Positions 25,607-34,518 of a stretch of DNA of 64,000 nt are shown here, piece after piece. The first letter of the stretch is position 1; each line of letters begins with the position of its first letter. The notes under the pieces are model-generated. The model did not search any database. It was given only the letters and a program-made list of their open reading frames with translations, and was not told where the DNA came from. Origin of the DNA: an uncultured Blautia sp. (lineage in GTDB: Bacteria > Bacillota > Clostridia > Lachnospirales > Lachnospiraceae); contig UQLX01000003.1 in assembly GCA_900541985.1 (NCBI GenBank), positions 1 to 64,000 of the forward strand. The letters are read 5' to 3'. Both the position numbers and the translations under genes were made by a program.

Positions 25607-26882
25607 GTGAGGATTATAATTTTATCAGTTTTAAAGGAAATACAGGCAGCAGTCTGGGGGATACCAACCATGGCACTGCTGCTTTTTACAGGGCTCTCTC
25701 TGTACAGCCCTTGCCGCAACCATTGGAACAGGAAGCATCGTAGGAGTGGCGACGGCTCTTCGCGCCGGAGGTCCGGGAGCGCTTTTCTGGATGTGGGTTT
25801 CCGCGCTTCTGGGTATGGCTACCAAATATGCAGAAGGACTTCTGGCAGTACGGTTCCGTACTACAGATGAAAACGGACAGATTGCCGGAGGACCGATGTA
25901 TTATATTGAAAGAGGAATGGGACGGAACTGGGTCTGGCTTGCCAAACTGTTTGCATTTTTTGGAGTGGTGACGGCGCTTCTGGGATGTGGAACCTTTCCG
26001 CAGGTAAACGCTATCACAGAGTCGGTAGAGTCTGTGTTCGGGATCCCGGCCTGGCTGGTTGGGGTGGTCGTTACCGTAGCGGTTACTGCGGTGATTCTCG
26101 GAGGAATCCAGTCGATTTCCAAAGTGGCAGAGGCAGTGGTTCCGTTTATGGCCATTGCCTATGTGATTGGATCTCTGGCAGTGCTGGCTTTTAACCACGA
26201 AGCGATTCCGGGAGCCTTCCGCGCTATCTTTGTCAGTGCGTTTACTCCGGATGCTGCCTTTGGAGGAGCGGTGGGAACTGCTTCGGCGGCCGCGGTGATC
26301 ACGGCCATGCGGACCGGTATTGCCAGAGGCGTATATACCAATGAGGCCGGACTGGGGAGTTCGCCGATCGTTGTTGCGGCGGCAAAGACAAAATCCTGTG
26401 TACGTCAGGGACTGATTTCCATGACCAGCGTATTTTTTACCACCATCATCATCTGCACCATGACAGGGATCGTGGTAATCTCCTCCGGACTTCTGGAAAC
26501 ACCGGTGGGAGGCGTGCTCCTGGATGCGGGAAAGCTGTCCAATGCAGCATTTAACCAGGGACTTCCGGGCAATATCGGCATGTATATGGTGACCATTGGC
26601 CTGATCTTTTTTTCCTTTACAACCATCATTGGATGGAATTATTACGGAGAGCGCTGCCTGGTATATCTGACCGGCGGTGTGCAGTGGAACAGACAGTATA
26701 AGCTTCTTTATATCGGCTGCATAGCAGCGGCTCCTTTTCTTTCCCTGGAGCCTATCTGGATCCTGGCAGATATCACAAATGCCCTGATGGCCTTTCCGAA
26801 CCTGATCGGAATTCTGGGATTGAGTCCGGTGGTCGTATATGAGACGAAGAAATTTTTTAAAGAGCTGAAAGAGGCGAGGTGA
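25607..26882 (+). pseudogene. broken alanine/glycine:cation symporter (AGCS family)
   Basis: The 5' part (from GTG 25607) reads AAVWGIPTMALLLFTG, the start of an AGCS transporter, but after about 25690 the reading moves to another frame, where SLCTALAATIGTGSIVGVAT and the rest of the transporter continue to 26882. Family members have roughly 50 residues between these two segments (second membrane segment and loop); they are missing here. So a deletion of a length not divisible by three seems to have removed them. The longest intact frame, from ATG 25746, gives 378 residues without the first membrane segments. A sequencing or assembly error is the alternative. Confidence 0.75.
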
Positions 26883-26918
26883 AAAGTGGAGGCAGGCAGT
26901 GACCTGCTTCCACTTTTT
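26882..26918 (+). terminator. terminator after the AGCS remnant
   Basis: AAAAGTGGA plus GCAGG (26882-26896) pairs with CCTGC plus TCCACTTTT (26903-26917), one G-T pair, T-run at the end. Confidence 0.8.
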
Positions 26919-26987
26919 ACTTGCTTTATGAACAAAAATCGTGTATATTTCTTTTTATATATTTTGATACAAAAGGAGTGAATTTAT

Positions 26988-28277
26988 TTGGATTCGGGCG
27001 ACGCCATACAATTGATCGTACTTTTGATCCTGCTGCTGCTTTCTGCGTTTTTTTCATCGGCGGAGACGGCAATGACAACTGTCAACAAAATTTATATCAT
27101 GTCTCTGGTAAATGAGGGAAATAAACGGGCAAAAACATTACAGAAGATCATTGACAATCCGGGGAAACTGCTCAGCACGATCCTGATCGGAAACAATATT
27201 GTAAATCTTTCGGCTTCCTCCCTTGCCACGAGCTGGACAACACGGGTTCTGGGAAATGCCTTCGTAGGGATTGCCACGGGTATTCTGACTTTACTGGTTC
27301 TGCTTTTTGGAGAGATCACACCTAAGACCATGGCTACCTTATATGCAGAAAGGCTGTCCATGGCATATGCGCCGGTGATCTATTTTCTTATGAAAGTGCT
27401 TACGCCGGTGATCTTTATCGTCAACAGACTGTCCAACGGTATTCTGTACATTCTGAGAATCGATCCAAAAGGAAAACAGAGCACCATGACAGAGCAGGAA
27501 CTGAGAACTATTGTAGATGTCAGTCATGAGGATGGGGTAATCGAGTCAGAAGAGAAGAAAATGATCTATAACGTGTTTGATTTTGGGGATTCACGGGCAA
27601 AGGACGTGATGGTACCAAGGATCGATATGTCTTTTATTGATGTAAACGCCACCTATGAGGAGCTGATGGAAAGCTTTAAGGAGGATGGATATACACGTTA
27701 TCCGGTGTACGAGGACAGTACGGACAATATCATCGGGACAATTAATATGAAAGATCTTCTTCTCTGGGATCCAAAGGAGCATTTTTCCATTCGGAATATC
27801 CTGCGGAAGCCTTATTTTACTTATGAACATAAAAGTACGGCCGCACTTCTGATGGAAATGAAGCAGTATTCCGTTAATTTTGTGATCGTTCTGGATGAAT
27901 ATGGGGCGACGGCAGGTATGATCACTATGGAGGATCTTCTGGAGGAAATCGTAGGAGAAATCCGTGATGAATATGATGCAGACGAAGTAGAGGATATGCA
28001 GGAGATTGTTCCGGACAGAGAATATACGGCCCAGGGCTCGGCCAAGCTGGATGATCTGAATGAAGCGCTGGGGCTGAAACTGGTTTCAGAGGATTACGAT
28101 TCCATCGGAGGCTATATTATTGAAAAGCTGGATTCCTTCCCCGGACAGGGGGAATCCTATGTAACGGAAGACGGGGTGAAGCTGGTGGTGGACGCTACAG
28201 AAAAGAAGCGTATTGAGGCAGTTCACATCTATATTCCGGAAGGATACTACGAATCCGGAGACAGCAGGGGCGAATAG
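26988..28277 (+). CDS. CNNM/CorC-HlyC family membrane protein with CBS domains
   Basis: 429 residues. An N-terminal DUF21/CNNM membrane domain with about three to four segments (about 5-190; LLLLSAFFSSAETAMTTVNK is typical), two CBS domains (about 205-330; VMVPRIDMSFIDVNATYEE and TAGMITMEDLLEEIVGEI) and a C-terminal CorC_HlyC domain. Such proteins are linked to Mg2+ or Co2+ efflux/homeostasis; older names call them hemolysins. It begins with TTG eight bases after AAAAGGAG. Confidence 0.88.
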   Translation: MDSGDAIQLIVLLILLLLSAFFSSAETAMTTVNKIYIMSLVNEGNKRAKTLQKIIDNPGKLLSTILIGNNIVNLSASSLATSWTTRVLGNAFVGIATGILTLLVLLFGEITPKTMATLYAERLSMAYAPVIYFLMKVLTPVIFIVNRLSNGILYILRIDPKGKQSTMTEQELRTIVDVSHEDGVIESEEKKMIYNVFDFGDSRAKDVMVPRIDMSFIDVNATYEELMESFKEDGYTRYPVYEDSTDNIIGTINMKDLLLWDPKEHFSIRNILRKPYFTYEHKSTAALLMEMKQYSVNFVIVLDEYGATAGMITMEDLLEEIVGEIRDEYDADEVEDMQEIVPDREYTAQGSAKLDDLNEALGLKLVSEDYDSIGGYIIEKLDSFPGQGESYVTEDGVKLVVDATEKKRIEAVHIYIPEGYYESGDSRGE

Positions 28278-28292
28278 GAGCGAGAGAACAGA

Positions 28293-29393
28293 ATGGAAAA
28301 AAATCAGATTTTTATAAAATGTGGTACAGATTATAAAGAAATGACAAAAGAGCTTCTGGCAGACAGTGCTCTGGCAGATCTGATCGGAGACAGAAATCTC
28401 CGCATAGGTATCAAACCGAATATGGTTTCTGCATCAGATCCTTCCAATGGTGCGACGACCCACAGAGAGGTTCTTGCAGGAATAGCTGAGTATCTGAAGG
28501 AAAGAGGATTCCATAAACTGACCATGATCGAAGGCTCCTGGGTCGGAGACCGAACCATGGATGTGTTTTATGCCTGTGGTTATGACAGAATCTGCGAGCA
28601 GTATGGAATGGAATTTCACGATACACAGAAGGACAGGGGCTTTGCAAAGGACTGCAAAGGAATGGAACTTTCTATCTGCAGCGGTGTGAAAGATATAGAT
28701 TTCCTGATCAATGTGCCGGTTCTGAAAGGACACTGCCAGACAAAGATCACCTGTGCCCTGAAAAATATGAAAGGTCTGATCCCGAATTCTGAAAAAAGAC
28801 GCTTTCACTCTCTGGGACTTCATAAGCCTATTGCCCATCTGAATACGGGAATCTGTCAGGATTTTATCGTAGTGGATAATATCTGCGGGGATCTGGACTT
28901 TGAAGACGGAGGCAATCCGGTAGTTATGAACCGGGTGCTTACCGGAAGAGATCCGGTGCTGATAGATGCCTATGTATGTCATATAATGCATTATCAGGTT
29001 TCTGATGTTCCCTATGTGGAGCTTGCAGGGAAACTCGGTGTGGGATGCTCAGACCTGAAAAAGGCAGATATCCGTATCTGCGGTACGGACAGCGGAGAGC
29101 AGCTTCCGAAATCCAGAAAAGTGGTAGAGGTTTCCGATGCGGTGGAAGAGGTAGAGTCCTGCAGCGCCTGCTACGGATATCTGATTCCGGCTCTTGACAG
29201 GCTGAAACAGGAAGGCCTTCTGGACAGGCTTCATGAAAAGATCCATATTGGACAGGGATTTCGGGGAGAAACAGGAGAATTGGGAATCGGTCACTGTACC
29301 AGAAGATTCCGCTGTCATCTGGAAGGATGTCCTCCTGTGGAAAATGAGGTTTACCGGTTTCTGAAAGATTATATTGAGAATCATCAGAGATAA
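28293..29393 (+). CDS. DUF362 domain protein
   Basis: 366 residues. The DUF362 core is seen in LRIGIKPNMVSASDPSNGATTH near residues 36-57, DFLINVPVLKGHCQTKITCALKN split around 131-153, and a conserved GLIPNSEKR near 155-163. The C-terminal part has Cys clusters (ESCSACYGY near 288, and GHCTRRFRCHLEGCPP near 331-346) that may hold an iron-sulfur cluster or metal. The biochemical role is not known. It sits 15 bases after the CNNM gene and may be co-transcribed. Confidence 0.8.
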   Translation: MEKNQIFIKCGTDYKEMTKELLADSALADLIGDRNLRIGIKPNMVSASDPSNGATTHREVLAGIAEYLKERGFHKLTMIEGSWVGDRTMDVFYACGYDRICEQYGMEFHDTQKDRGFAKDCKGMELSICSGVKDIDFLINVPVLKGHCQTKITCALKNMKGLIPNSEKRRFHSLGLHKPIAHLNTGICQDFIVVDNICGDLDFEDGGNPVVMNRVLTGRDPVLIDAYVCHIMHYQVSDVPYVELAGKLGVGCSDLKKADIRICGTDSGEQLPKSRKVVEVSDAVEEVESCSACYGYLIPALDRLKQEGLLDRLHEKIHIGQGFRGETGELGIGHCTRRFRCHLEGCPPVENEVYRFLKDYIENHQR

Positions 29394-29396
29394 ATG

Positions 29397-29444
29397 AAAA
29401 AGGACATGGTACCCTATCCTTTCGGGAAGGTACGATGTCCTTTT
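29397..29444. terminator. bidirectional terminator
   Basis: AAAAAGGACAT plus GGTACC (29397-29413) pairs with GGTAC plus ATGTCCTTTT (29429-29444). It separates the convergent DUF362 and kinase genes. Confidence 0.8.
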
Positions 29445-29452
29445 CGGTTTAT

Positions 29453-30049
29453 TCAGAAGTCTCTTGCAGCTTCGGTAAGGATTTCCAGGATCTGATCCTC
29501 CGTAAACCTGCTGCTGTCTATACAGAGGTCATACTGGCTCAGATCAGTCCATTTGGCATCTGTAAAAAATTCGTAGTAAGCACGGCGTTCCTTGTCCATG
29601 CGTTTGACCATCTTGCGGGCGCTTTTTTCTTCGCGGCCGGTACGGGCCTGTACATTGCGCACACGAAGATCAAAAGGTGCATGGATGTAAATGCTGATGC
29701 AGCGTCCCTTCAGAATCTGATTGGCACAACGTCCTACAATGACACAACTTCCTTTTTCAGCCAGAGAGAGAATGATTTCTTTTTGTGTATCGTACAGAAT
29801 ATCATTCATGGGAGCCGTATAAAAATCAGGAGTGATCTGGACATCATGGTCACCTGAAAAACGCCATTGACGTGGCTTCTTTTCGTCCACCCTGGCCAGA
29901 TCGGCAAAAGGAATCTGTTTTTCCTTACCTGCCAGCTCGATCAGTTCCTTGTCATAGAAGGCATAACCCAGCTTCTGTGCCAGTGCCTTGCCTATGACAC
30001 GGCCGCCACTGCCGTACATACGATTGATTGTTATGATGCGTTTACTCAT
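29453..30049 (-). CDS. cytidylate kinase-like family protein
   Basis: 198-residue P-loop protein of the Cytidylate_kin2 group. MYGSGGRVIGKALAQ near residues 11-25 is the P-loop region and GRCANQIL follows near 105. It resembles Cmk but lacks the usual substrate-binding layout, and its true substrate is not established. An AGGAGGGAGG site lies before the start at 30049. It stands alone, transcribed leftward. Confidence 0.8.
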   Translation of the reverse strand: MSKRIITINRMYGSGGRVIGKALAQKLGYAFYDKELIELAGKEKQIPFADLARVDEKKPRQWRFSGDHDVQITPDFYTAPMNDILYDTQKEIILSLAEKGSCVIVGRCANQILKGRCISIYIHAPFDLRVRNVQARTGREEKSARKMVKRMDKERRAYYEFFTDAKWTDLSQYDLCIDSSRFTEDQILEILTEAARDF

Positions 30050-30236
30050 ATGAAGTCCTCCCTCCTGAAATCTCTTTTCTCTGTTTTTATCATATCATAA
30101 TTATTAGATAATATCCATAAAAAATATGAGAAATATGAAAAATTAAAGTGCATAATACACATATTAAAAATGGGCGTATAGAAATAATATCCAACGGGAC
30201 GCTCGATTTTTGTCAGAATTCTTGGATGAGATTTTC

Positions 30237-30266
30237 TTGACGAAAAAGAAGAAAGTTGATTATAAT
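30237..30266 (+). promoter_or_regulatory. distal promoter of the SleB-like gene
   Basis: TTGACG (30237-30242), 18-base spacer, TATAAT (30261-30266). Would give a leader of about 215 nt. Confidence 0.6.
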
Positions 30267-30386
30267 TACTTTAGTAAGATGTAATGATTTGTTAAAAAAA
30301 TTGTGCAAAACGCAGAAAAATACATATTCTTATTATGATTTTATACTTTGAAACTGTTGAATTCGCACAAATAAGAAAAATATGGC

Positions 30387-30415
30387 TTGACATATCCACG
30401 CTTATTAAATATAAT
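30387..30415 (+). promoter_or_regulatory. proximal, full-consensus promoter of the SleB-like gene
   Basis: TTGACA (30387-30392), 17-base spacer, TATAAT (30410-30415): an exact sigma-A consensus. The leader is about 67 nt. Such a promoter is usually strong unless repressed. Confidence 0.8.
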
Positions 30416-30488
30416 TTTCTTATGCATTACGAAAATGTTACAAAAGATGTAAAATATGACATAAAGAAAATGCAAGGAATATAGGACT

Positions 30489-31397
30489 ATGACAAACAGG
30501 AAATTATCTAAGAATCATGAATTACAGGTGGAGAGCAGGAAAGCAGGAAATTCTTCCGTGCGCGGAGTTGTTTCTGTAAGTGTATGTACACTTGCGGCAA
30601 TAGCGGTTCTGGCAGGAGGAAGATTTACAGGTGATGAGAAGCAGAATGTTTATGCCGCTGCAGAAACAGAAGGTAGCTATAGCCATTATGAGGGAGCAGA
30701 TTACGATCTTCCTACGGGGATTGCGGGAATTGCTTCCGGGATCAGTGCCACACCGGCGGAGGGAGCGGAAATCTACAGGATTGGAACCTCCTGTGAGCAT
30801 GTGGTGGTTGGCCAGCGGGTTCAGCGGGTAAAGAAAACTGCAGAAGAGATCGACCTGAGCGCATCCATGGCTGCTGCGGTAAATGATCTTGATTCCACAA
30901 TGGTTTCCATGTCATCTTCTGCCAGGATCATGTCAGACGAGGATTATGAAAATCTTCTGCAGATTGTTGAAGCCGAAGCGGGAACAGAGGATATCAAAGG
31001 ACGTGTTCTTGTTGCCAATGTGATCATGAACCGTGTGAAGCATCCGGAGTTTCCGGACAATGTAAGTGACGTGATCTGGGAATATGACAATGGTGTTCCG
31101 CAGTTCTCTCCTGTGGCAGATGGACGCATCGGTCAGGTGGTTCCTTCGGAGGAGACCAGAGAAGCAGTCAAACAGGCGCTGGAAGGTGTGGATTATTCAC
31201 AGGGAGCACTTTTCTTTATACAGAAGTCTGCAGCAGAAAAACATAATATAGCCTGGTTTGAAAAAGATCTTACCAAGCTTTTCAAACATGGAGTACATGA
31301 ATTTTATACATATCCGGATGAAGTGTCAAAAGATACAAAAGAGAAGATCGGACCTGACGGAAAATCTGAGCTGGTTCAGATGGTAAAAGCCGACTGA
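30489..31397 (+). CDS. secreted cell-wall hydrolase, SleB/Hydrolase_2 type
   Basis: 302 residues. Residues about 27-47 (VVSVSVCTLAAIAVLAGGRF) are a signal or anchor segment. A linker of low complexity follows, then the Hydrolase_2 domain (about 155-290) with the likely catalytic Glu in IVEAEAGTED, VANVIMNRVKHPEFP and FSPVADGRIG. It cleaves peptidoglycan, perhaps as a lytic transglycosylase. The domain is shared with the spore-cortex enzyme SleB, but vegetative wall roles are equally likely. It ends at a strong terminator. Confidence 0.85.
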   Translation: MTNRKLSKNHELQVESRKAGNSSVRGVVSVSVCTLAAIAVLAGGRFTGDEKQNVYAAAETEGSYSHYEGADYDLPTGIAGIASGISATPAEGAEIYRIGTSCEHVVVGQRVQRVKKTAEEIDLSASMAAAVNDLDSTMVSMSSSARIMSDEDYENLLQIVEAEAGTEDIKGRVLVANVIMNRVKHPEFPDNVSDVIWEYDNGVPQFSPVADGRIGQVVPSEETREAVKQALEGVDYSQGALFFIQKSAAEKHNIAWFEKDLTKLFKHGVHEFYTYPDEVSKDTKEKIGPDGKSELVQMVKAD

Positions 31398-31430
31398 ATG
31401 ACAACAACTGAATAAGTGGTGATACGACAG

Positions 31431-31481
31431 GGCTGTACAGATCCGGAAAAATCAGGAAGGATTTCTGTACAGCCTTTTTTT
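31431..31481 (+). terminator. terminator after the SleB-like gene
   Basis: GGCTGTACAGA (31431-31441) and TCTGTACAGCC (31464-31474) form a perfect 11-pair stem followed by seven Ts. Confidence 0.9.
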
Positions 31482-31519
31482 GTTTCGTCGATTTTACTAT
31501 AGTATTTTGCTAAAGTTCA

Positions 31520-31528
31520 TGTTACAAT
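31520..31528 (+). promoter_or_regulatory. extended -10 promoter of thrC
   Basis: TGTTACAAT (31520-31528) fits an extended -10 element. No good -35 box is seen at the right distance. Confidence 0.45.
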
Positions 31529-31568
31529 GTTGCAAAACTAAGACGATAACAGAAGAAAGGCAGGAACG

Positions 31569-33062
31569 ATGATGCAGGTATTATACAAAAGCACCAGAGG
31601 TAAAGAAGAAACAGTGACAGCCTCCATGGCTATCTTAAAAGGACTTTCAGAGGATGGAGGTTTATTTGTTCCTACTTCCATTCCCAGGCTTGATATACCG
31701 GTGGAGCGTCTTTCAGATATGACTTATCAGGAAACCGCTTATGAGGTTATGAGCCGTTTCCTTACGGATTTTACAGAAGAAGAGCTGAAAAGCTGTATTG
31801 CAAAGGCATATGATTCCAAATTTGATACGGAGAAGATCGCGCCTCTTCACAAAGCAGACAATGCATATTTTCTGGAACTGTTCCATGGAGCTACGATTGC
31901 CTTCAAGGATATGGCTCTTTCCATTCTCCCACATCTGATGACAACTGCTGCCAGAAAAAATCAGGTGAAAAATGAGATTGTGATTCTGACCGCAACCTCC
32001 GGAGATACAGGTAAAGCAGCTATGGCAGGATTTGCAGATGTTCCGGGAACAAAGATCATTGTATTTTATCCGAAGCATGGCGTCAGCCCCATTCAGGAAA
32101 AACAGATGGTTACACAGAAGGGAAATAATACTTATGTGGTGGGAATTACCGGAAATTTTGATGATGCCCAGACTGCAGTGAAAAAAATGTTTAACGATCA
32201 GGAACTGGCAAAAGAGCTTGACCGTGCCGGATATCAGTTTTCTTCTGCAAACTCCATTAATATCGGCCGGCTTGTTCCTCAGATTGTATATTATGTATAT
32301 GCCTATGGCAAGCTGGTGAAGGACGGAGAGATTCAGACGGGAGACAAGATCAATGTTGTGGTTCCTACCGGAAACTTCGGTAATATTCTTGCCGCCTATT
32401 ATGCAAAAGAAATGGGACTTCCTGTCCATAAGCTGATCTGTGCTTCCAATGAAAATAAAGTCCTTTTTGACTTCTTCCGCACAGGAACCTATGACAGAAA
32501 GAGAGACTTTATCCTGACTGCCTCGCCATCCATGGATATCCTGATCTCCAGCAATCTGGAACGTCTTATCTACCGCCTTGCCGGAGAAAACGCAGAGCAG
32601 TGCAGAGATCTTATGAAAGCCCTGAGTGAAGGCGGAGAATATACGATCACCGAAGAAATGAAAAAAGGTCTTGCTGATTTCTACGGAAATTACTGCAGTG
32701 AAGGAGAGACAAGAGAGGCGATCAGCGCTACCTGGTATGGAAGCGGCTATGTGATCGACCCGCATACGGCAGTGGCGGCAGGCGTATATCAGAAATATCT
32801 GAGAGATACAGAAGACAGAACCCCTGCAGTGATTGCTTCTACCGCAAGTCCGTACAAATTTACCAGAAGCGTAATGGATGCTATTTCCGACCGTTATCAG
32901 GGTCTGGATGATTTTGCACTCTGCGACGCACTGTCTGCATTAAGCGGTGTAAAGGTTCCGGGAGCCGTGGAAGAGATCCGCACAGCTCCGGTTCTCCATG
33001 ATATGGTCGTAGACGCACCGGATATGCCGGAAACGGTAAAGAAAATACTGAAGATCCGGTAA
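31569..33062 (+). CDS. thrC: threonine synthase
   Basis: 497-residue PLP enzyme that makes threonine from phosphohomoserine. The length and the start (VLYKSTRG, SEDGGLFVPTSIP) are of the long fold type II class. The PLP lysine is in HGATIAFKDMALS near residue 115, with the phosphate-binding ATSGDTGKAAMAGF near 144-157. A second ATG three bases on is an equally good start. No thr operon neighbours are present. Confidence 0.94.
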   Translation: MMQVLYKSTRGKEETVTASMAILKGLSEDGGLFVPTSIPRLDIPVERLSDMTYQETAYEVMSRFLTDFTEEELKSCIAKAYDSKFDTEKIAPLHKADNAYFLELFHGATIAFKDMALSILPHLMTTAARKNQVKNEIVILTATSGDTGKAAMAGFADVPGTKIIVFYPKHGVSPIQEKQMVTQKGNNTYVVGITGNFDDAQTAVKKMFNDQELAKELDRAGYQFSSANSINIGRLVPQIVYYVYAYGKLVKDGEIQTGDKINVVVPTGNFGNILAAYYAKEMGLPVHKLICASNENKVLFDFFRTGTYDRKRDFILTASPSMDILISSNLERLIYRLAGENAEQCRDLMKALSEGGEYTITEEMKKGLADFYGNYCSEGETREAISATWYGSGYVIDPHTAVAAGVYQKYLRDTEDRTPAVIASTASPYKFTRSVMDAISDRYQGLDDFALCDALSALSGVKVPGAVEEIRTAPVLHDMVVDAPDMPETVKKILKIR

Positions 33063-33104
33063 CAGAGTGCATACAAATAAATTTGTTTCGCCGGAAATAA
33101 TATA

Positions 33105-33133
33105 TTGAAAAAAAACATATAATAGAGTACAAT
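33105..33133 (+). promoter_or_regulatory. promoter of the 6S-like RNA
   Basis: TTGAAA (33105-33110), 17-base spacer, TACAAT (33128-33133). It places the RNA start near 33140, just before the paired 5' end of the structure. Confidence 0.65.
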
Positions 33134-33139
33134 AGTAAT

Positions 33140-33333
33140 AACAGAAAAGAGAAAGAATCCTGGAATGTGCGAGGCCCCTTTTTATTTTGAACCTACATTG
33201 ACATGAAGGGAATCCAACATCGCAGTTCGTGATGTCAGACCTCTCGTTGTGGTAGGCAGATCGACTGTTGAGGACACCCACCTGGCTTCGGCTAGGCGTC
33301 AAAAGGAAGGGAACGGCATTCCGGGACTTTCAT
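33140..33333 (+). ncRNA. ssrS: probable 6S RNA
   Basis: No protein fits here. TCCTGGAATG (33158-33167) pairs with CATTCCGGGA (33317-33326), extended by GAAAG/CTTTC, closing an RNA of roughly 190 bases. Inside, CCCC..TTTTGA pairs with TCAAAAGGAAGGG, CCTAC with GTAGG, ACATCGC with GTGATGT, and CCTGGC with GCTAGG over a TTCG loop. The flanks of the closing stem (AATGTGCGAGGCCCC on the left, AACGGCATTCCGGGA on the right) resemble the conserved ends of 6S RNA, which binds and inhibits housekeeping RNA polymerase. It has its own promoter and terminator. A covariance-model search would settle the name. Confidence 0.7.
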
Positions 33334-33342
33334 AAAAAGAAT

Positions 33343-33369
33343 GAGCCTTACACGGGCTCTTTTTTCTTA
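33343..33369 (+). terminator. terminator of the 6S-like RNA
   Basis: GAGCC (33343-33347) pairs with GGCTC (33355-33359), flanked by A-rich and T-rich arms and followed by TTTTTTCTT. Confidence 0.75.
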
Positions 33370-33406
33370 CCTGAAAATACGGGATTATGACACAGGAGGG
33401 AGAAAA

Positions 33407-34462
33407 ATGGTATCAGAACGAATTTTTGGGACATTACCTACAGGGGAAGAGGCAAAGATCTTTCATCTGGAAAACAGATCCGGTGCTTATGCAGAAGTGC
33501 TTCAGTATGGGGCGATCGTGGTGAAGATATGCGTGCCGGATCGGGAGGGAAGGCTGACGGACGTGGTCCTTGGATATGATGATATTCTGCAATACACAAA
33601 AAACGGCTGCTTTTTCGGAGCCTGCATCGGACGCAGCGGAAACCGTATCGCAGATGCCTGTTTTGAATTAGAAGGCAGAAAGGTTACTCTTGCGAAAAAT
33701 GAAGGGGAAAACAATCTTCACAGCGGGCCGGAAGGCTTTGAAAAAAAACTGTGGGAAGTGAAAAATATTGATGCGGATGACAATAGTGTGACATTCGGAA
33801 GAATCAGCCCCGATGGAGAAAATGGTTTTCCGGGAGAATTTGATGTAAGTGTTACATATGAATTTACGGAAGACAATGCGCTGCGTATTGTATATACCGG
33901 TGTCAGTGACAAGACTACAGTTGCCAACATGACCAATCATTCTTATTTCAATCTTTCCGGAGAGGGAAGCGGAGATGTTCTGGATCAGTATCTGACGATT
34001 CATGCAGGAGAGTATACACCGGTAGGCGCTGGTTCCATACCAATTGGAGAGAATGTATCTGTGGAGGGTACTCCTATGGATTTCAGAGCAGAAAAGACAA
34101 TCGGTCGGGAGATAGAAGCGGACTTCGAACAGCTGAAGCTTACCGGAGGCTATGACCATAATTATGTGACTGACGGCTACAACCGGGCGGAAATTCGTGA
34201 AATCGCCTGTGCCCGTTCCGAAAAGACCGGTATTTGCCTGGAAACCTTGACAGACTGTCCCTGCGTTCAGTTTTATGCAGGTAATTTTGTAGAAAATGAA
34301 AAGGGCAAAAACGGTCATATTTATAACAAACGGGATGGTTTCTGTCTGGAAACCCAGGTGGAGCCAAATGCGGTCAATGTGGAGCGTTTCCACTCTCCGA
34401 TCCTCGAAAAGGGAGAACGCTATTATTCAGAAACCGTATACCGCTTTTCTGTAAAGAAATGA
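33407..34462 (+). CDS. galM: aldose 1-epimerase
   Basis: 351 residues, normal length. It interconverts alpha and beta anomers of galactose/glucose. Typical segments: LQYGAIVVKICVPDREG near 30-46, GRSGNRIADACF near 73-84, NMTNHSYFNLSG with the catalytic His near 171-182, and TDCPCVQFYAGNF near the end with the catalytic Glu later in the C-terminus. The start at 33407 follows ACAGGAGGG; longer readings run into the RNA terminator. No galactose operon neighbours. Confidence 0.92.
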   Translation: MVSERIFGTLPTGEEAKIFHLENRSGAYAEVLQYGAIVVKICVPDREGRLTDVVLGYDDILQYTKNGCFFGACIGRSGNRIADACFELEGRKVTLAKNEGENNLHSGPEGFEKKLWEVKNIDADDNSVTFGRISPDGENGFPGEFDVSVTYEFTEDNALRIVYTGVSDKTTVANMTNHSYFNLSGEGSGDVLDQYLTIHAGEYTPVGAGSIPIGENVSVEGTPMDFRAEKTIGREIEADFEQLKLTGGYDHNYVTDGYNRAEIREIACARSEKTGICLETLTDCPCVQFYAGNFVENEKGKNGHIYNKRDGFCLETQVEPNAVNVERFHSPILEKGERYYSETVYRFSVKK

Positions 34463-34469
34463 TCATAAG

Positions 34470-34518
34470 ATCTGATTTTCTTCATATAATGGATATATGA
34501 GGAAAATCAGATTTTTTT
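34470..34518 (+). terminator. hairpin/terminator overlapping the SpoIID-like gene start
   Basis: ATCTGATTTTC (34470-34480) and GAAAATCAGAT (34502-34512) form a perfect 11-pair stem with a 21-base loop and seven Ts after it. It looks like the galM terminator, yet the start codon of the next gene (34497) is in the loop and its first codons make the right arm. Confidence 0.7.

Larger units (their letters stand above)
30050..30488. other. AT-rich regulatory region, 439 bases
   Basis: No coding sequence can be supported. It separates divergent genes (kinase leftward, SleB-like gene rightward) and holds two rightward promoters (30237-30266, 30387-30415). The base composition is clearly more AT-rich than the genes. 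Confidence 0.6.

Noticed and set aside
31713..32765. 350-codon open frame on the minus strand under thrC
   Set aside because: Shadow of a clear gene; no family features and no promoter or ribosome site.
33140..33333. T-box or riboswitch controlling galM
   Set aside because: There is no T-box sequence, and the RNA is closed by its own end stem with a separate terminator, which fits a free RNA better.
33341..33406. N-terminal extension of galM
   Set aside because: It runs through the terminator of the 6S-like RNA, and ACAGGAGGG before 33407 defines the start.
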